A program made the position numbers and the translations under genes. Below the pieces are notes generated by a model, which worked only from the letters and a program-made list of their open reading frames with translations, was not told where the DNA came from and made no database searches. This document shows positions 1 to 8,451 of a DNA stretch of 64,000 nucleotides, one piece after another. The number at the start of each line of letters is the position of its first letter. The stretch's first letter is position 1. This DNA comes from an uncultured bacterium (lineage in GTDB: Bacteria > Bacteroidota > Bacteroidia > Bacteroidales > Bacteroidaceae), in contig CAJMQU010000001.1 in assembly GCA_905215555.1 (NCBI GenBank), forward strand, positions 186,001 through 250,000, written 5' to 3'.

Positions 1-578
1 CCCATACTCCTTGCTACAGCAGTGCTGTATTCTGAAATCATGTCATCACCCCCCATTATAGAGTGTGCGGCCACCAATACAGTACTTTTACTCTCTTCCA
101 ACTTGGCATACTCAGTAAGCCCGGCAATCATAAGAGGGCAATATGTGCACCCCAGGCTTGTACCCTGCACTGCCAACAAGCGGTGTTTGAATCCTTCGAA
201 CTTGCCTGGTTGCGGGTCATCGGGCAAATCCAACATACCGCTGGTCACCATCACTACGACCGTGGACGACTTCTCATTATTATAGCTGGCGAAGAAAGAA
301 TAGTCGCCCTGCGTCTTCGAAGAGAAGGAAGCAGAAGGCAGAAGTTCGAAACTTGAACCTTTCTTCTGGTAAATCTTAGCCTCAGCCGTGACATCCTTTT
401 TGCCTTTCAGCACTGTAAATACGGCCTGATCCGTCCCATTATTCTCAATGTAAGCAGCCGAAGAGATTAATTGCAGTTCACCTGTCTCGCCTTCCGGTTC
501 ATCGTCGGAGTTGCCCGAACAAGCTGTAGTAAATACCAACAGAAATGAACACAATAATAAATTCCAATATTTATTCAT
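1..578 (-). CDS. Omp28-related lipoprotein (3' part beyond window)
   Basis: The reading frame runs from ATG at 578 to the window edge without a stop, so only about 192 N-terminal residues are visible. The start is a lipoprotein signal with lipobox TTAC, Cys20 as lipidation site, followed by an acidic linker. Around residues 144-147 there is a CTYC motif in the context GTSLGCTYCP, which fits the Omp28-related outer-membrane protein family, whose members have a thioredoxin-like region. It lies 13 bp after the DUF6029-type gene and is probably the last visible gene of the operon that begins near 5307. The TlpA-like protein in the same operon suggests redox or thiol handling at the outer membrane, but that is inference. 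The family assignment rests on motif and context only. Confidence 0.75.
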   Translation of the reverse strand, partial: MNKYWNLLLCSFLLVFTTACSGNSDDEPEGETGELQLISSAAYIENNGTDQAVFTVLKGKKDVTAEAKIYQKKGSSFELLPSASFSSKTQGDYSFFASYNNEKSSTVVVMVTSGMLDLPDDPQPGKFEGFKHRLLAVQGTSLGCTYCPLMIAGLTEYAKLEESKSTVLVAAHSIMGGDDMISEYSTAVARSM

Positions 579-591
579 AAGTCTTGTTTTT

Positions 592-2154
592 TTAGAATGA
601 AGTAGTTAATGTTAGATTAGCCCCTGTGTAAGCGGGAGTATAGCGGCATACACCTCCCGAACAAATAAATCCGGCACGATTGCGGCCATAGCTTAACTGC
701 AGGCGTGTGTTTTTGCGGGTATAGCTCACTGAGCCATTGTAATAGTGCACTTCCGTAGTACCCATATTATACATATCGCTCAACGAGAAACTCCAGCGAG
801 GTGCCAGGTTGAATTCAATCAAACCCGCAATCCAATCCTTCTCATAATCCTGTGAATAGAGGTACTGCACTTCGGTACGTATCGACTTTTTCTTGTCCAG
901 TTTATACTGTCCGTCCAATACAAATATATTCGACACATAAGTCTTGTCGTCCATACCGTGAGTAGGGCTCCATTCCTGCACCGATACCAGGAAAGTCGTT
1001 TTCAGTTGCTTGTTCCACTGGCGTTCCACATCCGCATTGATATCCCGCCACAACAGACGCGATTTTACCGTGGTCGCTTTATCCGAATAGAACATAGACC
1101 CGTTGGCATGGAAGTTCCAATATTTGCTGCGGTCGTTCTTGTTACGCAGAGAGTAGTACACATCCACTTGTCCGCCTTTCTCTCCTTCGCCGTTGCTTTG
1201 GTAAGGATTCAGATTGGCAAGCATATAAGTATACTGGCGCGTTAAAGCCGGCAGATAGTTGAGGATATTCCCCACCCCGTTTCCTGTGAGCGAGAGTTTC
1301 GTACTCATATACTTCAGTTCACGGTAAGTGCCCAAAATAGAGAATCCCTTATTACTGTAGCCCAATTCGGCCAATAAGCCATGCCCTTTGGCAGTAGTCC
1401 CCATCAAGACAGGCGATACATCTTTACCTTTTCCTACATACTCCACACGGCCATTCAGACCATTCCAGTCAAAGTTGGCACGTGCCGAATACATGTCTAC
1501 ATTAGGCTTCGCTATACTCGCTATATCCTCAGCCACCTCTTCATTACGGTTCACGTAGCTTCCTTCCACATTCAGCAGAATTCCCTGCCAATTGGCAATG
1601 CTGGCGAGAGAAATGCTGAGGTCAGCCCCCCGCACCCACGAGTCAGCATAGTCGGTATACAGGCGCGGACGCCCATACAATCCTTTCACCGTGATATAAT
1701 CCTGATAAGAATACGACCCGAAAAGTCCTTCAACTGAATTGTTAATGCCCAGCGTACGGTCCTCAAAGCTACGGAATATCATTCCCGAACCAAACTGTTC
1801 GAAGATATCTCCCGCACGGAAACCGAAGTTTTCATCCTGCCAACTGATGTATTTCACACCCAGAAGTGCTTTCTTGTCACCGTATACTCCAATATCATAT
1901 CCTTGCAGAGCAGGCAGATAGCCTTCCAACTGAATCCCAGCACTGAATTTTCCCTGTGTATAATCAAGTTTCAGGTAGTTATTGCTTCCGAAGTGGTCGT
2001 CGGGATATACACTTCCGGCATCTTTCAACTTGCTGTCTTTCACATAATAGATGCTATTCGATTCCAGTCCTCCGGTCAAATGTCCTTTGCTCTGTGCCAC
2101 TGCTTCCGGCATACAGATGCCGACTAACAACAATAAGAATAAAACATGTTTCAT
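592..2154 (-). CDS. DUF6029-type outer-membrane beta-barrel protein
   Basis: A 520-residue protein with a classical signal peptide ending near AVAQS. The rest is rich in alternating aromatic/polar strands and ends in a terminal Phe (LTTSF), as outer-membrane barrels do. The pattern, including an N-terminal SNSIYYVKDS stretch, matches what I recall of DUF6029 proteins of Bacteroidetes; their function is not established. Its ATG overlaps the TAA stop of the upstream thioredoxin gene by one base (TAATG), indicating translational coupling. Together with the TlpA-like and Omp28-like proteins it makes a small envelope module. The family name is moderately sure; the barrel nature is more certain. 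Confidence 0.72.
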   Translation of the reverse strand: MKHVLFLLLLVGICMPEAVAQSKGHLTGGLESNSIYYVKDSKLKDAGSVYPDDHFGSNNYLKLDYTQGKFSAGIQLEGYLPALQGYDIGVYGDKKALLGVKYISWQDENFGFRAGDIFEQFGSGMIFRSFEDRTLGINNSVEGLFGSYSYQDYITVKGLYGRPRLYTDYADSWVRGADLSISLASIANWQGILLNVEGSYVNRNEEVAEDIASIAKPNVDMYSARANFDWNGLNGRVEYVGKGKDVSPVLMGTTAKGHGLLAELGYSNKGFSILGTYRELKYMSTKLSLTGNGVGNILNYLPALTRQYTYMLANLNPYQSNGEGEKGGQVDVYYSLRNKNDRSKYWNFHANGSMFYSDKATTVKSRLLWRDINADVERQWNKQLKTTFLVSVQEWSPTHGMDDKTYVSNIFVLDGQYKLDKKKSIRTEVQYLYSQDYEKDWIAGLIEFNLAPRWSFSLSDMYNMGTTEVHYYNGSVSYTRKNTRLQLSYGRNRAGFICSGGVCRYTPAYTGANLTLTTSF

Positions 2155-2639
2155 TATTTGCCGATTGCTTTAAGTTGCTCCAACAATTCATATTCACTGC
2201 CCGGAGTATAACCGGTATGTGCATAAACCACTTTTCCATTGCCATCCACAACGAATGTCTGCGGTGTCAGCATCACATTCATTGCACGCTTCAGATCTTG
2301 GTTCTTATCAAAGAGGCAGATAAAATTCCAGTCAAATCCTTTTGCCATGGAACGTGCCCGCGCCGTGAAACGACTGTCGTCGATGGAAACAGCGATAATG
2401 TTGAAATCAACTTCCTCTTGCCACTCTTCCATCAGTTCGTTCAGCGTGTTCAGTTCTGTCATGCAAGGCTTGCAGGTAACACCCCAGAAAGAAACAATCG
2501 CCGGTTTCCCGCCCAGTATATTCTGTGTACTAACTACTTCACCTTTCGCATTCTCAACTTTCACATCCGGCCACGCATCTTGCGCAGAAGCCGCTACGGT
2601 AAAAAGGAGAAAAAAGACAATATAGATTAATTTATTCAT
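2154..2639 (-). CDS. TlpA-like periplasmic thioredoxin
   Basis: A 161-residue protein: signal peptide (to about residue 20, ASAQ), then a thioredoxin fold with the redox motif CKPC at residues 56-59 in the context FWGVTCKPCM, a cis-Pro region LTPQTFVVD and a C-terminal helix. AhpC/TSA-TlpA-ResA proteins of this kind reduce or isomerise disulfides of exported proteins. I chose ATG 2639 rather than the upstream in-frame start at 2681, because the latter puts 14 unlikely residues before the signal peptide and falls inside a hairpin. The gene is coupled to the following barrel gene and probably serves Cys-containing partners in this operon, such as the Omp28-type protein. Confidence 0.88.
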   Translation of the reverse strand: MNKLIYIVFFLLFTVAASAQDAWPDVKVENAKGEVVSTQNILGGKPAIVSFWGVTCKPCMTELNTLNELMEEWQEEVDFNIIAVSIDDSRFTARARSMAKGFDWNFICLFDKNQDLKRAMNVMLTPQTFVVDGNGKVVYAHTGYTPGSEYELLEQLKAIGK

Positions 2640-2652
2640 AACCAAAATATTA

Positions 2653-2692
2653 AAAGAACCTCCAAGGGAGGGCTCTCCCATAGAAGTTCTTT
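2653..2692 (-). terminator. Hairpin between lipoprotein gene and tlpA-like gene
   Basis: Read on the minus strand, AAAGAACTTC pairs with GAGGTTCTTT (10 bp, one G-U), with an inner GGGAG/CTCCC stem, followed by TTTTAATATTTT. It sits 14 bp after the stop of the 866-residue lipoprotein gene and just before the thioredoxin start. It is likely a partial terminator or processing site that lowers expression of the downstream three genes relative to the first. Confidence 0.65.
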
Positions 2693-2706
2693 ATAATGAT
2701 ACTAAA

Positions 2707-5307
2707 TTATTTCTTCAGGTTCTTCTTCATGCTATCTATAGAGAGCACATCCATCTTAACTGTTTCCATCGGAACATAACCAAAAGGAGAACGAGTTCTG
2801 CGGAAGTGGCTACCGCTATTAGGAGCAACCTCAGGTATCACTGCTGTAGAAATGCTACGTGTAGCATTGGCCGGTGCGGCATTCTCTACAGCACGTGTCA
2901 GAACTATGCCAGTTCCATCAACCTGATATCCCCATGACAGAGTTCCACCTTGAGAATATTGAATTGCAATACTTGGAGTATACGTTACACCATCTTGCTC
3001 AATCGGCTTAATAGTCATCGTATTCATATCAGCAGACAGTTCTACCGGGAAATCCGACATATAGAAGCTGGTGGCAAGGTTAGCATCGTACGCATATAAG
3101 TTCAGAGTATATTTCCAGTCGGACATCGGGTCAACATAGCGATTGTAGTAACCGGTCTTCGGGTCAACCAGCGTTGATATAACTGTAACCTTATCCTTGC
3201 CTTCTTCATCTTTTCCAATCTGAAAGAACAACTTGGGTCCATAATCGCGGAACATTTCATCTGTATCATAAGAAGAATATGCAGTTGACTGGAATAAATC
3301 CCATGGACTGGCAAGAGTTGCATAAACGGGACTATAAGAGAATCCTGTACCAACCAGACAATTCATATTCTTATACTTTTGAGTATAATATTCAGCTCTT
3401 TCCTGATACTCTGCAAAATAATCGAGCACAAGCTTTTCAGCATCCTCTTTTGTATAATGCTTCTTATCCATGTAGTAAGTGACCAGATTATTTTTCACAT
3501 CTTCGGGTAATGTAGCTATTTTCTCAGGACCGGCAGCAATTATGACAGGCATTGTCAGAGGTTTGTTTCCTTCACCCGGTTTGGTTATTGTTGCATTCCA
3601 AGTACCTTGCAGTTTGCTGAACAATTCGCTATTCACCGGTTCTTCCGGTTTAAGGGGAGCCGACTTAGCTCTATAATCAGAACCATCATAGAACAGTTTA
3701 GTCTTTTCATCCGAATTGTAAGATTCCAGAATAAGCCAACTTTCAATATCGTCCATTGAAGTGAAGTATAGATCACAACCTTCACTGCTATTAATCTTGC
3801 CCAAAATCTCAGGATCATTAACAGGCTGTCCGAAGCTTGACATCATTGTAGCAATTTTTTCTTCTACTTTAGCTCCTTCCATTCCGCTTTCTTCCAGTTG
3901 TTTGAACACGGGATACCACTCCTTGGTATAATTAATGATATACTTAAATCCGGCACAATCAGCATTAGGAGCTTTAATATTGAAACCTATCTGATAAGGG
4001 TTCTCCAAAGCCAATGGGGTCACTTTAAACTCTACAGCCGGTTTATCAGAAACAATGGCTTTAATGCCATCTTCCTCATGGAATGTCTGTACTGTTGATT
4101 CTTCATTATATAGAGCAACAACCGATAGTCTGTAGCTTACTCCCGGACTTAATTCGAAAGACAATTGTTGCGCACCGTCAAACGCACGGCCGGATTTCAA
4201 AACATAAGCCTGCCAAGCCCCCTCATCACCGAGAAGAGGAATCAAAGTTTCGGCTTCTTCGCTAGTACGCACATCAACCACATATCGATAAACATCGTCA
4301 GTCGGAGTCAAAGTAACCACAGCAGTCTTTTCCGTTACCCGGTCAACATGGATCATTACGTTACCGCTACCTTGATTTGGTTCTTGAGTAAGCAGAAAGG
4401 TTTTTGCACAAAATCCCGTGAATTCCATATTCTCGTTAAACGGCTTTTCTTCAGTATATTCCTTCACATTAGGTAGTTTGGAGCCTAAAATGGGGCCATC
4501 ATCGTCACCGCCACCATTATCAATATAGTTCACAAAACCCTCAGAAGAACCATCCTCATTACATTGAGCGACAAAAATAACATATCCAGTTCCCGGATGT
4601 ACTTCATACGGATAAATATCATCGTCATAGTCCTTTTCATTAAAAGCACCAGTATAAGCATTAACGCCATTTGCTATCGTAATATTTTGAGGACCTTTAT
4701 AACGGGGATCCTTCATACCTCCATAGGGGCTTGACACTACATAATCGATATCCGATCTTCCATACTGTATCCTATAGCCCTCATATGTTTCCTTATCAAC
4801 AAAACCTAAAGAGTAATAGACATCATCAGGTACCTCCACATGCAGTGTTACAGAGAACATATCCGTCTTTATAATCGTTACCATCTGCGAGTACTCCGGC
4901 GTTTTAACTTCCTGTGAGTAAATCTTATACTCATCCCCCACCTTGAAAATGAAAAATACCGTATATGTTTTGTTGCCTTCCAAACCAGTAACCAAAGCTT
5001 CGTCCGTGTCACCGGTAACAGTTACAACAGTTCCATTCTCCTGTGCCTCAGCATAAACCACAACCGGGTCAGGTTCAGCAGCATTGGCACCTTCCACAGC
5101 TTTATACACATACGATTCAGCCCCTTTAGTACTTAACTTGAAAGTAGCTGAAGTTGCAAACAAAGCGTCCGAAACAGGGGCTTCTACTCCCAATACAATT
5201 TCTCCTCCATTGGTGCCCGATTCATCGTTATCGTCCGAACAACTCCACATTCCCCCGGCTAAAACAACTGCACTCAGCAGAAATAGACATCGATACAAAT
5301 TTCTCAT
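2707..5307 (-). CDS. Large lipoprotein with fibronectin-like N-terminal domain
   Basis: An 866-residue lipoprotein: signal peptide with lipobox GMWSC, an Asp/Glu/Gly-rich linker, then repeated beta-rich segments. The first, roughly residues 40-135, has the pattern of a fibronectin type III or related Ig-like domain (ATFKLSTKG ... VTGLEGNKTYTVFF). The middle and C-terminal parts are not recognisable to me by motif. It is the first gene of a four-gene envelope operon with a TlpA-like thioredoxin, a DUF6029-type barrel and an Omp28-type lipoprotein, and is probably surface or periplasmic. No catalytic motif is apparent. The function is unknown. Confidence 0.75.
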   Translation of the reverse strand: MRNLYRCLFLLSAVVLAGGMWSCSDDNDESGTNGGEIVLGVEAPVSDALFATSATFKLSTKGAESYVYKAVEGANAAEPDPVVVYAEAQENGTVVTVTGDTDEALVTGLEGNKTYTVFFIFKVGDEYKIYSQEVKTPEYSQMVTIIKTDMFSVTLHVEVPDDVYYSLGFVDKETYEGYRIQYGRSDIDYVVSSPYGGMKDPRYKGPQNITIANGVNAYTGAFNEKDYDDDIYPYEVHPGTGYVIFVAQCNEDGSSEGFVNYIDNGGGDDDGPILGSKLPNVKEYTEEKPFNENMEFTGFCAKTFLLTQEPNQGSGNVMIHVDRVTEKTAVVTLTPTDDVYRYVVDVRTSEEAETLIPLLGDEGAWQAYVLKSGRAFDGAQQLSFELSPGVSYRLSVVALYNEESTVQTFHEEDGIKAIVSDKPAVEFKVTPLALENPYQIGFNIKAPNADCAGFKYIINYTKEWYPVFKQLEESGMEGAKVEEKIATMMSSFGQPVNDPEILGKINSSEGCDLYFTSMDDIESWLILESYNSDEKTKLFYDGSDYRAKSAPLKPEEPVNSELFSKLQGTWNATITKPGEGNKPLTMPVIIAAGPEKIATLPEDVKNNLVTYYMDKKHYTKEDAEKLVLDYFAEYQERAEYYTQKYKNMNCLVGTGFSYSPVYATLASPWDLFQSTAYSSYDTDEMFRDYGPKLFFQIGKDEEGKDKVTVISTLVDPKTGYYNRYVDPMSDWKYTLNLYAYDANLATSFYMSDFPVELSADMNTMTIKPIEQDGVTYTPSIAIQYSQGGTLSWGYQVDGTGIVLTRAVENAAPANATRSISTAVIPEVAPNSGSHFRRTRSPFGYVPMETVKMDVLSIDSMKKNLKK

Positions 5308-6325
5308 AATTCTAACAAATTTAATTAATAAATACGCGAATCAGTGATACACAACATTTCCTAATTCGCTAAAACAAAACCTCTATATGTAATCAATAAA
5401 TTTTATGATATTTAGAAATAATAGAAAGCTGTGGCATAATAAATCCACAAGAAAAGTAGTTGAACAATACTTTTCCTTTCCAGATAGTTATAATCGTCCC
5501 AGAAATTATAAATATGCAAATCTAAAGTTGAATCACAATAGATACCTGCAGACAAATAATTCCTAGATGTCCAAATTACAACTTGTCATTTTATCCTTTA
5601 AATAGAAGAGTAGGGAAGATTATCCTCTCTCCTTTCGATGATTTTCAAAAGGGAGGAACAGGTGATAGCATGAAATTATCATTAAAAGCGGCATCATTAT
5701 AGAGGATTGATACTCTGATAGTACCCTCCGACTTTGAATTATTGCAAAAGCAGTATGTAAGAAATACAATGCAATAATTCACCAATGAAAGCGTTTTTTT
5801 TGCATTTGGCATATTCGTTATTTTATAATGTGAATAAGCTATTAAACATATCCTTCCAACCAGTCATATCAAAACATTTTATACAACTTCTCACTTACAT
5901 TAATTTTGTAAATAAAAACAGCATTCCAGTCTTAAAAACAGCTAGTTCAAGAAGAACGTTTTTAAATGCTTTAAATCTTGTCTATATGCTCTACAGGGGC
6001 GATATTTTGATAAGTCGAAAAAAGGTAGAAAGAAAGTGTACCAATATAACATATAAAAGATAGTTTCATTCAATAATAGCGATTTGTATGCTCTTGAATG
6101 GGACTTGACTCAAATCAAAGAATAGATAGGTAGAAAACCGGATATGGGAATAAAGAAATTATATAATGCAGCTACTTTACTATAAATATTATCAGCATTG
6201 CTATTAATGCTCTCTATTCGATAGCATTAATAGTATTAAACTGATTTATTTGATTACATTTTCACAAAGTTCACTTCTACTACGTTAAAAAGAACACAAA
6301 TGTATCATTTTTACAAAAAAACACA
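5308..6325. other. AT-rich intergenic region without a convincing gene
   Basis: About 1 kb of AT-rich sequence. A 92-codon frame at 5785-6063 has low-complexity, non-protein-like composition and no start context. A short open stretch near 6063-6180 is broken by a stop and could be a decayed gene remnant. A perfect 11-bp inverted repeat lies at 6201-6233. No RNA gene or IS end was seen. Confidence 0.6.
6201..6233. repeat. Perfect 11-bp inverted repeat
   Basis: CTATTAATGCT at 6201-6211 is repeated in inverse orientation as AGCATTAATAG at 6223-6233, with an 11-nt spacer. It lies about 95 bp upstream of the promoter-like box at 6326. It could be an operator or RNA stem; no partner is known. Confidence 0.6.
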
Positions 6326-6477
6326 TATCTTTGTAACCGTAACCTAAATGAAGCTTAAAAAAGTTCATTTGGCTGTTATAAGCGATAAGATGATTTGTTT
6401 TCTTTGTATATATGCACATATATATACATTTAATATAAAAAAGAAAACAAAAAACGCCAAGTTCTTCTTGAACTTGG
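6326..6477 (+). ncRNA. Candidate structured small RNA with promoter box
   Basis: A Bacteroides -7 box, TATCTTTG (6326-6333), is followed by three nested or consecutive inverted repeats: AAATGAA/TTCATTT (6346-6370), TTGTTTTCTTT/AAAGAAAACAA (6395-6450, with GTATATAT/ATATATAC inside), and CCAAGTTC-TTCTT-GAACTTGG (6457-6477). A 63-codon frame starting at 6348 covers the region but is Lys/Ile/Phe-rich without recognisable features. The direct repeat CAAAAAACGCCAA occurs at 6448-6460 and again about 70 bp later. The transcript would run toward the 3' end of the opposing MACPF gene. This is a structure-based guess; no family was recognised. Confidence 0.3.
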
Positions 6478-6654
6478 TAAGTTTATTTTCCTTTCAAAAA
6501 TCATCTGGTATTTCCACAAAAAACGCCAATATTCTATAGAAATTATTTTTAGATATTTCTTCTATTTGCATATAATACAAAAACCTTTATAAGAAAGCAA
6601 CCAGCCAATATATAGCCAGTTGCCTTCAGTAAATAATACATTGATAGTTTTTTA

Positions 6655-8217
6655 TCAGAGAGCAATGAGAGTGTATTGGCTCAGTTCATCAAAAGAAACA
6701 TTGTCAGATGAAGGAACATAAACAAAATTTTTAATCGCATAAGTATCTAAAAGATAATCGCCATGCAAAGAATATCCCATTTTATTATATGGATCTAAGA
6801 TATAGATAGTGCCATCTGTACTACGACGACAGCAGCATCGCTCTAAAAGAGGAGCTCCATAATTAAATTTTTTATGCTGTTCTAAAAAATTCCCTGAAGG
6901 AGTTTTAGTTCATGTAATCTTCAAGCCATAGATACGACTAAGCCTTTGTGATTCAAGCTTAATCCATGTATCTATATTAGGAACTGATGTACTACACAAC
7001 GTGATAAACTCATGATTTCTCGTATACAAATATATAGTGCACTTTGTCCCATCCGAGCCTATAAAGGAACCACTTTCAAATACTATCTGTGGTTCTTCAT
7101 AAAAATGTTCCATTGCATCCCCCTTCATTCGTAGTCCCAGTAGATTCTTCATATTCTTCTCCAAAATAAATTCAGAAATAGGTACTAACCCCTCATCAGC
7201 TATATCTACAATACTATGAGTCGTTGTATCCGCCAAAGAAGCCATCCATTGAGATAAGTCGAGATTTACATCTTCCAACTTCTGTGGAATAGTAAATATG
7301 GGATATGCCGGTGAACCTCCAACAGTTTCTATAGCCATAGACAACTCTGTCACTCCATTTTCTGTACTTGATCCTGAACCCGAAGAATTCTTACCAAAGC
7401 TTAAGTCTGCTGAAGCTCCCACATTTTTAAAGCTGAAACTCCCACTTATTTCATTATCCAATGCTTTTTCCTTAACAGTAGTAGCTGCCTCCTGCGTATA
7501 AAGCCCCGCATAGAAAGCGGTGGCCCGCCCACCGGTTATAAACTTTTTAAGAACAAAAGCACCATAATTATTATAAAACTCACCCATCGGAGTATTATAC
7601 AATTCATCCTTAAAAGTCGCAGTCAGATATTTCTCCATTATTTTCGCCTTGATATTACTGCTGTACTGCATTTCATAGACGTTTTGATCTATCGCAACAT
7701 TTAGTTCTCCAAATACACTCTGCGTATTATTAGTAACTGTTGAACTAAAAATCTCAGTCATCTTTCTTTTATGTCCAATACTAAACAAACCAAGATTTAT
7801 AGAAAATCCACTATTCACTTTCTTGGAAACTTGTGACTTTTCCAAATATCTGTCAAAGGAAGCAAAGGAGAACGAATTCATGACACTATGCCCTATCCTA
7901 TTCACTGTACAGTAATCATCATAATCCGCTTCAAGCTTCTTAATATCAATCACTGCATGACCCAAGTTCTCAGCATCAGCATAAGGATAGACCGCTGCTC
8001 TGAATGAACGTCCCAAATAATCACTGAAAGTCAACTTTGTGGCTCTTGTTGTCGGATCTGAAGGAGTGTATTGTCTCTGAAACAGAATGAGAGGAGAATT
8101 AGGATCCCGCTCTTTCAACACCTTTACCCCCTCTTCAAAAGAAAAGTTCTCTTCTTCTTCAGTACATGCACCCAATGCTATCGCAAAAAGTGCGAGAAAT
8201 AGTAGTTTTACTTTCAT
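6655..8217 (-). pseudogene. MACPF-domain lipoprotein gene with in-frame TGA
   Basis: The first 435 codons encode a lipoprotein (lipobox LGAC, Cys18) with a membrane-attack-complex/perforin domain; the signature region is near residues 215-231 (NNYGAFVLKKFITGGRA). A TGA at 6910-6912 ends this frame. The same frame then stays open for 84 more codons to TGA at 6655-6657, with clearly protein-like content (for example DGTIYILDPYNKMGYSL). Intact Bacteroides MACPF proteins that I recall are of similar full length (about 520-540). The tail is therefore probably the authentic C-terminal end, split by a nonsense mutation, a sequencing error or readthrough. MACPF proteins of Bacteroidales include secreted antibacterial toxins (BSAPs) and others of unknown role. 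If the TGA is real, a truncated 435-residue product would be made. Confidence 0.8.
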
Positions 8218-8301
8218 AACACTTCAATTTAAGTTTAACAATATGTGAGTTTCAAAAAAATGCGAGTGTTAAGTATTAAAGTTGTGTTTGTATCATAAAT
8301 G

Positions 8302-8331
8302 CAAATATATACATTTTTCTTGCATTTCAAA
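8302..8331 (-). promoter_or_regulatory. Promoter of the MACPF gene
   Basis: On the minus strand TTTG (8331-8328), an 18-bp spacer and TATATTTG (8309-8302) match the Bacteroides -33/-7 consensus. Transcription would start near 8295, leaving a leader of about 78 nt before ATG 8217. Confidence 0.6.
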
Positions 8332-8394
8332 CAAGAAAACGTTTTATTATTGCAACCTCGTGTTACAAAAGAGCCGAAATTAGCCATAACCCAC

Positions 8395-8427
8395 AAAAAA
8401 AAGAGGAAGCCTATCAAAAGCTCCCTC
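8395..8427 (-). terminator. Rho-independent terminator of the OMP beta-barrel gene
   Basis: On the minus strand GAGGGAGC, a 9-nt loop and GCTTCCTC are followed by eight T residues. It lies about 25 bp after the stop codon at 8452. Confidence 0.85.
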
Positions 8428-8451
8428 TCCTCTTAATCTCCTGGCATCGGA

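Noticed and set aside
1956..2630. 224-codon plus-strand frame opposite the DUF6029-type and thioredoxin genes
   Set aside because: It is the shadow of two well-supported minus-strand genes; no signal peptide or motif.
5785..6063. 92-codon plus-strand frame
   Set aside because: AT-rich, low-complexity product, no ribosome site, no motif; treated as chance.
6063..6180. Possible gene remnant (about 40 codons with one stop)
   Set aside because: The translated piece looks somewhat protein-like, but it is too short, broken, and without a recognisable family.
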